From Sinimarinibacterium flocculans (GTDB taxonomy: Bacteria > Pseudomonadota > Gammaproteobacteria > Nevskiales > Nevskiaceae): DNA of 64,000 bases. The notes below the pieces were generated by a model. The model saw only the letters and a list, made by a program, of their open reading frames with translations. It ran no database searches and was not told the origin of the DNA. Position numbers and translations under genes: made by a program. Location: NCBI RefSeq assembly GCF_003201205.1, contig NZ_QICN01000003.1:186001-250000 (forward strand), read 5' to 3'. Each line of letters opens with the position of its first letter. The first letter of the stretch is position 1. Below are positions 59,771 through 64,000 of this stretch, in pieces.

Positions 59771-60690
59771 GATGGGCGCAACCGCGGATCGAGCAGGCCG
59801 TAGAGCACGTCGACCAGCAGGTTGAACACGACGATCAGGGCGCCGTACAGCAGCACGACACCCAGCACCAGCGTGTAGTCGCGATTGAGTGCACCTTGCA
59901 CGAAGTGGCGACCGATACCGGGAATGCCAAAGATCTGTTCGACGACGACCGAGCCGGTCATCAAACCCGCGGCCGCGGGGCCCAGATACGACAGCACCGG
60001 CAGCAGCGCCGGCCGCCATGCATGCCGCCACAGCAGCAACCGCGGCGGCAGGCCCTTGGCCCGCGCCGTGAGCATGAACGGTGCGGCCAATGCCTCGATC
60101 ATGCCGGCGCGCGCGAGGCGCGCGACGTAGGCGAGTTGCGGCAGCGCCAGGGCGATTACCGGCAAAACCAGATCCTGCCCGCTGCCATCGCGCCAGCCAC
60201 CTGCAGGGAGCCAGGCAAGGCTCACCGCGAAGACCAGCACCAGCAGCGGCGCGACCACGAAGTTCGGCACCGACACGCCAGCCACCGAGAACAAGGCGAT
60301 GATGCGGTCGCGCCAGCCCCCGGGTCGCTGCGCAGCAGCAAAGCCGAGCACAACCCCCGGGGGCACGGCGACAAGCAGCGCCAGCGCGCCGAGCAGCAGT
60401 GACGCCGGCAACCCGGCAGCAATCAGATCGATCACCCGATAGCCGTCGTACTGGAACGACGGCCCGAGATCGCCGCGCAGCACATCTGCGGTGTAGCGCA
60501 GGTACTGACGCCACAGCGGCTCGTCGAGGTGGTACTGCGCGGCAATCGCGGCCTCGATCTGCGGCGGCAGGCTGCGCTCCCGATCGAGGGGCCCACCCGG
60601 CGCCGCGCGCAACAGGAAGAAACTCAGGGTCAGCAGCGCCAGCAGCGTCAACAGACCGGCGATCGTACGCCGCAGCAGGAACAGCGCCAT
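59767..60690 (-). CDS. oppB: peptide ABC transporter permease (OppB-like)
   Basis: 307-aa inner-membrane permease with six helices. FLLRRTIAGLLTLLALLTLSFFLLRAAPGGP is the OppB/DppB N-terminus, and the coupling region is TARAKGLPPRLLLWRHAWRPALLPV. VEQIFGIPGIGRHFVQGALNRDY near the C-terminus is also diagnostic. Its start shares one base with the oppA stop (TGATG), indicating coupling. Confidence 0.95.
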   Translation of the reverse strand: MALFLLRRTIAGLLTLLALLTLSFFLLRAAPGGPLDRERSLPPQIEAAIAAQYHLDEPLWRQYLRYTADVLRGDLGPSFQYDGYRVIDLIAAGLPASLLLGALALLVAVPPGVVLGFAAAQRPGGWRDRIIALFSVAGVSVPNFVVAPLLVLVFAVSLAWLPAGGWRDGSGQDLVLPVIALALPQLAYVARLARAGMIEALAAPFMLTARAKGLPPRLLLWRHAWRPALLPVLSYLGPAAAGLMTGSVVVEQIFGIPGIGRHFVQGALNRDYTLVLGVVLLYGALIVVFNLLVDVLYGLLDPRLRPS

Positions 60691-62279
60691 CAGCGGTCAC
60701 CCGGCGCGCGGTCCAGCGCGAGATCCTTGCTGTAGTGATAGTCGAGCGGGTTGTCGCGCCACCCGCGCACGCGCGGCGCCACCAGGTGCTTGGACACGTA
60801 GAAGTAGAGCGGGATCACCGGCACGTCGTCGAGTATCCGGCGCTCGGCTGCGGCAAGGAGGTTTGCTCGCACCGCAGGCTCGGCGGTGGCCGCCGCCCGC
60901 ATCAGTGCAGCGTCGAACCCGGCGTCGACCCAGCCGCTGTCGTTCTTGCCGTGCTCGCTGTGGAGGATGCCGAGGAAGCTCATCGGGTCGTTGAAGTCGG
61001 CCATCCACGCGGCGCGGAACGCCTGGGTCTCGCGGCGCAGGCGGCGCTTGTGCAGGAACACCTTGAACTCCTCGTTGACCAGGCGCGTGCGCACGCCCAG
61101 CGCCTGCCTCCACATCGCCGCGACCACGGTCGCGACGCGGCGATGGCTCTCGTGCGTGTTGTAGCGGATCTCGACCTCGAGCGGTCGCTCGTCGCCGTAG
61201 CCGGCCTGCCGGTACAGGCGCAGCGCTTCGGCCTGCCTGCGCGTCGGCGTCCAGTCCTGCCAGTCCGGTCGCGGGGCCTCCAGCGCGTGCATGCCGGGTG
61301 GCACGAAGCTCCAGGCCGGCAAGGCGAGACCGTGCAGTACCTTGTCGGCCAGCACCTGCCGGTCGATGACCATCGACAGGGCCTGACGCAGTGCCGGCTT
61401 GCCGGCGAAGGGGGCACGGGTCAGGTTGAGGCCGTAGTAGTAGACCCCCAGATACGGCGCGATGCGCAGCGCGCCCGGATACTCGCGACGGATGCGCGCC
61501 GCCTGCAGCGGCGGGATCTCGTAGGTGATGTCGAGCTCGCCGGCGCGGAAGCGCTGCAGCTCCGCGTGGATGTCCTCGGTGACCAGATAGCGCACCCACG
61601 GGATCGCCGCCGCTGCGCGATAGTGCGGGTTGCGCTCCAGTTCGACGTGCGACTGCACGACCCATCCGGCGAGACGATAGGCGCCGTTGCTGACCAGACG
61701 GCCCGGACGGGCGAAACCGCTGCCGTGCGCGCTCAGACTGGCGCGGTGCACCGGGAACGCCGACGGATGCGCCAGCATGCCCGGCAGCGCCGGCGTCGGC
61801 GCATCGAGCGTCACCTGCAGCGTCCGCGCGTCGACGGCCTGCACGCCGAGCCGATGCGCCGGCAGCCGGCCGTCGATGATCGCGGCGGCGTTGCGCACCG
61901 GCTCGAACATGCGCGCAAAACTGGACCCGGTGTCGGGCGTGACGCTGCGCTGCAGGCCGAAGACGAAGTCCGCGGCGACCACCGTATCGCCGTTGGACCA
62001 GCGCAGGTCATCGCGCAGGTGGAAGCGGTAGACCCGTCCATCGTCGCTGACCTCCCAGGATCGGGCGGCCGCCGGGATCGCGCTGCCGTCGTCGCCAACG
62101 GCCGTCAGCCCCTCGAACAGGTCGCGGACGATGTTGCCGGCGCTGACACCCTCGACGCGATGCGGATCGAGCGTTTCCGGCTCGGGGCCGTTGCCGATGC
62201 GCAGCACGTCGGCGGCTGCGGACACGTCTGCACACAGCGTCGACAGCAACAGGGTCGTGAACCACAGGGCGGCGCGCAT
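60690..62279 (-). CDS. oppA: peptide-binding periplasmic protein (OppA-like)
   Basis: 529-aa solute-binding protein, SBP family 5. Signal peptide 1-22 (ending SAAA), then VLRIGNGPEPETLDPHRVEG, the family start. The conserved core region YRFHLRDDLRWSNGDTVVAADFVFGLQR is intact. It captures oligopeptides for the OppBCD transporter encoded downstream. ATG 62277-62279 gives the complete signal peptide. The frame is open further upstream, but that part lies in the inserted palindromic element and is not coding. The element sits 11 bp before the start, so it may have displaced or provided the promoter. Confidence 0.94.
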   Translation of the reverse strand: MRAALWFTTLLLSTLCADVSAAADVLRIGNGPEPETLDPHRVEGVSAGNIVRDLFEGLTAVGDDGSAIPAAARSWEVSDDGRVYRFHLRDDLRWSNGDTVVAADFVFGLQRSVTPDTGSSFARMFEPVRNAAAIIDGRLPAHRLGVQAVDARTLQVTLDAPTPALPGMLAHPSAFPVHRASLSAHGSGFARPGRLVSNGAYRLAGWVVQSHVELERNPHYRAAAAIPWVRYLVTEDIHAELQRFRAGELDITYEIPPLQAARIRREYPGALRIAPYLGVYYYGLNLTRAPFAGKPALRQALSMVIDRQVLADKVLHGLALPAWSFVPPGMHALEAPRPDWQDWTPTRRQAEALRLYRQAGYGDERPLEVEIRYNTHESHRRVATVVAAMWRQALGVRTRLVNEEFKVFLHKRRLRRETQAFRAAWMADFNDPMSFLGILHSEHGKNDSGWVDAGFDAALMRAAATAEPAVRANLLAAAERRILDDVPVIPLYFYVSKHLVAPRVRGWRDNPLDYHYSKDLALDRAPGDR

Positions 62280-62290
62280 GCGCCCGAGCT

Positions 62291-62604
62291 TAGGGCCTGT
62301 TAACGCTATGGACATCACTGTGATGCCACCGGATTTGCGGCCAGGCAAGGCGCGACGAGGGAATTTGGTGGTTCCAAATGACCGAGGAGGACATGGCCAT
62401 GCTGAGCGATGACCGACGTCATGGCGAAGTAAGCCATGTCCGCATGGCCGCAAATCCGGTGGCACCCCGGAGGGGCGGGGCCGTTTTGGCGCATCGCGGC
62501 GTCAGTCGTCGCTCGCGTACGTCGAGTACGCCACGCTCCTCCTTCCTTGCGCTGCGCCAAAACAGCCTCCGTCACAGCGACGGCCATAGCGTTAACAGGC
62601 CCTA
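62291..62604. mobile_element. MITE-like palindromic element with nested hairpins
   Basis: 314-bp non-coding element with perfect 21-bp terminal inverted repeats (62291-62311 and 62584-62604; outer bases TAGGGCCTGTTAACGC). The similarity continues about 16 bp further in, imperfectly. A second perfect 20-bp inverted repeat lies inside (62324-62343 / 62445-62464), and a third, GTTTTGGCGCA / TGCGCCAAAAC (62483-62493 / 62553-62563), encloses a small CGTAC/GTACG hairpin. The unit could fold into a branched structure with two arms. It contains no transposase. TA at both ends suggests IS630/Tc1-type TA duplication. It fills the 322-bp gap between oppA and the EamA gene and supplies the latter's TAG stop. 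Confidence 0.75.
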
Positions 62605-63507
62605 GCCCGATCTGCCCCGCACCGGCCGGCGCGAGGCCAGCGTCACCAGCACGACGCCGGCGAGAATCACCAGCGTACCCGCGATCTGCGGCCCCTGCAT
62701 CGCCTCGTCGAGCAGCCACCAGCCGAGCAGCACGGCGATCGCCGGGTTGACATAGGCGTAGGTGCCGAGCTGCGCTGGCGTCACCTCGTGGACCAGCCAG
62801 AAGTAGGCGCCATAGGCGATGCACGAACCGAAGACGACGAGATAGATCAGCGCCCCCAGCGCCTCGGGCGTCGGCGTCCAGCGTTGCGCATCGCCCAGTG
62901 CCAGGCCGAGCGTCGTCATGATCGCGCCGGTGATCAGCATCTGCAGCGCGGCTGCCATCAGCGGGGTGCAGCCGAGCGGGTAGCGCCGTGAGATCACCGA
63001 ACCGGCGGCCCACAGCACCGGTGCCGCCAGCAGGGCTGCGTAGGCGAACCACGGTGCGCTGCGCAGATGCAGGCCGCTGCCGACCAGCAGCGCGACGCCG
63101 GCCAGCCCGAGCAGCAGGCCCGCGCCGGCGGCCCAGCTCAGGCGGTCGCCGCGCCCGCCGATCGCACCGAAGCAGGCCATCCAGATGGCCGACGTGGCGA
63201 TGATCAGGGCGGCCTGGTTGGACTCCACCCAGTGTTCGGCCCAAGTCACCAGGCCATTGCCGCCGACGAGCATCAGGATGGCCGTCGCTGCGATGATCAC
63301 CCAGTCGCGCCGGCTGGCCGGCAGGCGTGCGCCGCGCAGCCAGGCATATCCGAACAGCAGCGGCGCGGCGATGAGGAAACGCACGCCGGCAAACAGCACG
63401 GGCGGCAGGTCCTGGACACCGATGCGGATCGCAAGATAGGTCGACCCCCAGACGATGTAGACGACCGCAAATGCGGACGCGACCAGCAGGGGACGCGAGG
63501 CCGTCAC
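62602..63507 (-). CDS. EamA family drug/metabolite permease
   Basis: 301-aa DMT-superfamily permease with ten predicted helices and two EamA repeats. VVYIVWGSTYLAIRIGV near the N-terminus and YAYVNPAIAVLLGWWLLDE near the C-terminus are typical of RhaT/YdcZ-like exporters. Substrate unknown. I chose GTG 63505-63507 because it puts the first helix at the expected distance and starts 13 bp after the TPR gene; a longer frame upstream gives an Arg-rich non-conserved leader within that gene. The stop TAG (62602-62604) lies in the terminal repeat of the MITE-like element. Confidence 0.9.
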   Translation of the reverse strand: MTASRPLLVASAFAVVYIVWGSTYLAIRIGVQDLPPVLFAGVRFLIAAPLLFGYAWLRGARLPASRRDWVIIAATAILMLVGGNGLVTWAEHWVESNQAALIIATSAIWMACFGAIGGRGDRLSWAAGAGLLLGLAGVALLVGSGLHLRSAPWFAYAALLAAPVLWAAGSVISRRYPLGCTPLMAAALQMLITGAIMTTLGLALGDAQRWTPTPEALGALIYLVVFGSCIAYGAYFWLVHEVTPAQLGTYAYVNPAIAVLLGWWLLDEAMQGPQIAGTLVILAGVVLVTLASRRPVRGRSG

Positions 63508-63520
63508 GCGGACATGCCCG

Positions 63521-64000
63521 TCAGTTCTTCGCCTTTTCCTCTTCCGGCGCCGCGTCGCTGGATTCGGCGGCGGCAATCGCGGCCTGCGCTTCGGCCTCTT
63601 CGGTCTGCGCAATGTGATTCAGCCATTGCGTGGCGTTGCTGCGACTCTCGTCGTAACGCTGCGCCTTGCGCAGCGAGGCGATCGCGGCCTTGCGGTTACC
63701 CGACTGGAACGCGGCAACGCCTTCGAGATAGGCCGCATCGCCCATCTTCTTGATGCCCTTGGCCTGCGCCTGGGAGAGAACGTCGAGCGCTTCCTTCCAG
63801 CGCTCGTCCTCGACGTAGATCTGGCCGAGCCGATAGAAGATCTCGCCGTCGCTGGCCTTGGCAGCCGCGCGCTTGAGCACGACCTCCGCCTTGCCGTATT
63901 CGCGCGCCATGGTCCAGGCGTCGCCGGTCAGGCTCAGGGTCTTCTCATCGGGCTTGAGGATGCCGCGCTCGAGCCCATCCTCGAGTACCTGCGCCGCCTT
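63521..64000 (-). CDS. TPR protein of the TonB2-cluster type (5' truncated)
   Basis: The C-terminal 159 codons of a tetratricopeptide-repeat protein; the frame runs off the right edge, so the start is outside the window. Visible repeats: VVLKRAAAKASDGEIFYRLGQIYVEDERWKEALDVLSQA and AAYLEGVAAFQSGNRKAAIASLRKA, then a SRSNATQWLNHIAQ end and an Ala/Glu tail. This layout matches the TPR gene that closes DUF3450-ExbB-ExbD-TonB2 clusters in gammaproteobacteria, so such a cluster probably lies to the right. The ATG at 63908 is internal, because the upstream codons continue the same repeat. Confidence 0.85.
   Translation of the reverse strand, partial: KAAQVLEDGLERGILKPDEKTLSLTGDAWTMAREYGKAEVVLKRAAAKASDGEIFYRLGQIYVEDERWKEALDVLSQAQAKGIKKMGDAAYLEGVAAFQSGNRKAAIASLRKAQRYDESRSNATQWLNHIAQTEEAEAQAAIAAAESSDAAPEEEKAKN

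Noticed and set aside
62280-62465. N-terminal extension of OppA through the palindromic element
   Set aside because: The shorter start begins with a complete signal peptide, and the upstream codons come from inverted-repeat DNA.

Overview
The window is GC-rich, gene-dense bacterial chromosome. Its gene order points to a gammaproteobacterium: yeaG-yeaH-ycgB, maf-rng-yhdP-nit-tldD, miaB-ybeZ-ybeY-corC, and a TPR gene of the TonB2-cluster type at the right edge. The DUF1302 outer-membrane protein and the abundance of c-type cytochromes make me think of Nevskiales/Steroidobacterales-like lineages, but that placement is only a guess. I see no rRNA, tRNA, CRISPR array, prophage or transposase gene.

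Layout. 1-7 kb: the end of oligopeptidase A, a palindromic MITE-like element, and the PrkA-type kinase operon (yeaG-yeaH-ycgB). 7-12.6 kb: xthA, an HD-domain protein, ggt, a ferredoxin, coaD, rsmD and an SRPBCC protein. 12.6-21 kb: the conserved tldD-nit-yhdP-rng-maf block. 21-28.4 kb: a class II aldolase, an Nramp-like transporter, a DUF4105 protein, corC-ybeY-ybeZ-miaB and a small tyrosine phosphatase. 28.5-35.4 kb: a signalling block with two membrane Ser/Thr kinases, a PP2C phosphatase, a five-haem cytochrome placed between kinase and phosphatase, and a class III nucleotide cyclase fused to an FHA domain. 35.4-37.5 kb: an outer-membrane barrel and a lipoprotein.

37.6-50.6 kb is the most unusual region. 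It is a tightly packed six-gene operon, read right to left, that looks like a trans-envelope electron conduit. In order it encodes a flavoprotein fused to two cyclic-nucleotide-binding domains and a four-cluster ferredoxin; a membrane protein with the two 14-residue His pairs of a di-haem cytochrome b; an FHA-TM-decahaem protein; a lipoprotein with two HbpS/GlcG-like domains; an outer-membrane barrel; and a secreted decahaem cytochrome ending in an LVIVD-type propeller. The cyclase-FHA, kinases and phosphatase nearby match the cyclic-nucleotide and FHA domains inside the operon. I infer an electron-transfer chain controlled by a cyclic nucleotide and by Ser/Thr phosphorylation. I do not recognise it as a named system.

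50.7-64 kb: ssb, an MFS transporter, uvrA, a DUF1302 protein whose middle third is visibly AT-richer, an oppABCD operon without oppF, a second MITE-like element, an EamA permease and a truncated TPR gene. Both MITE-like elements sit exactly at the stop codon of the neighbouring gene and supply its TAG.
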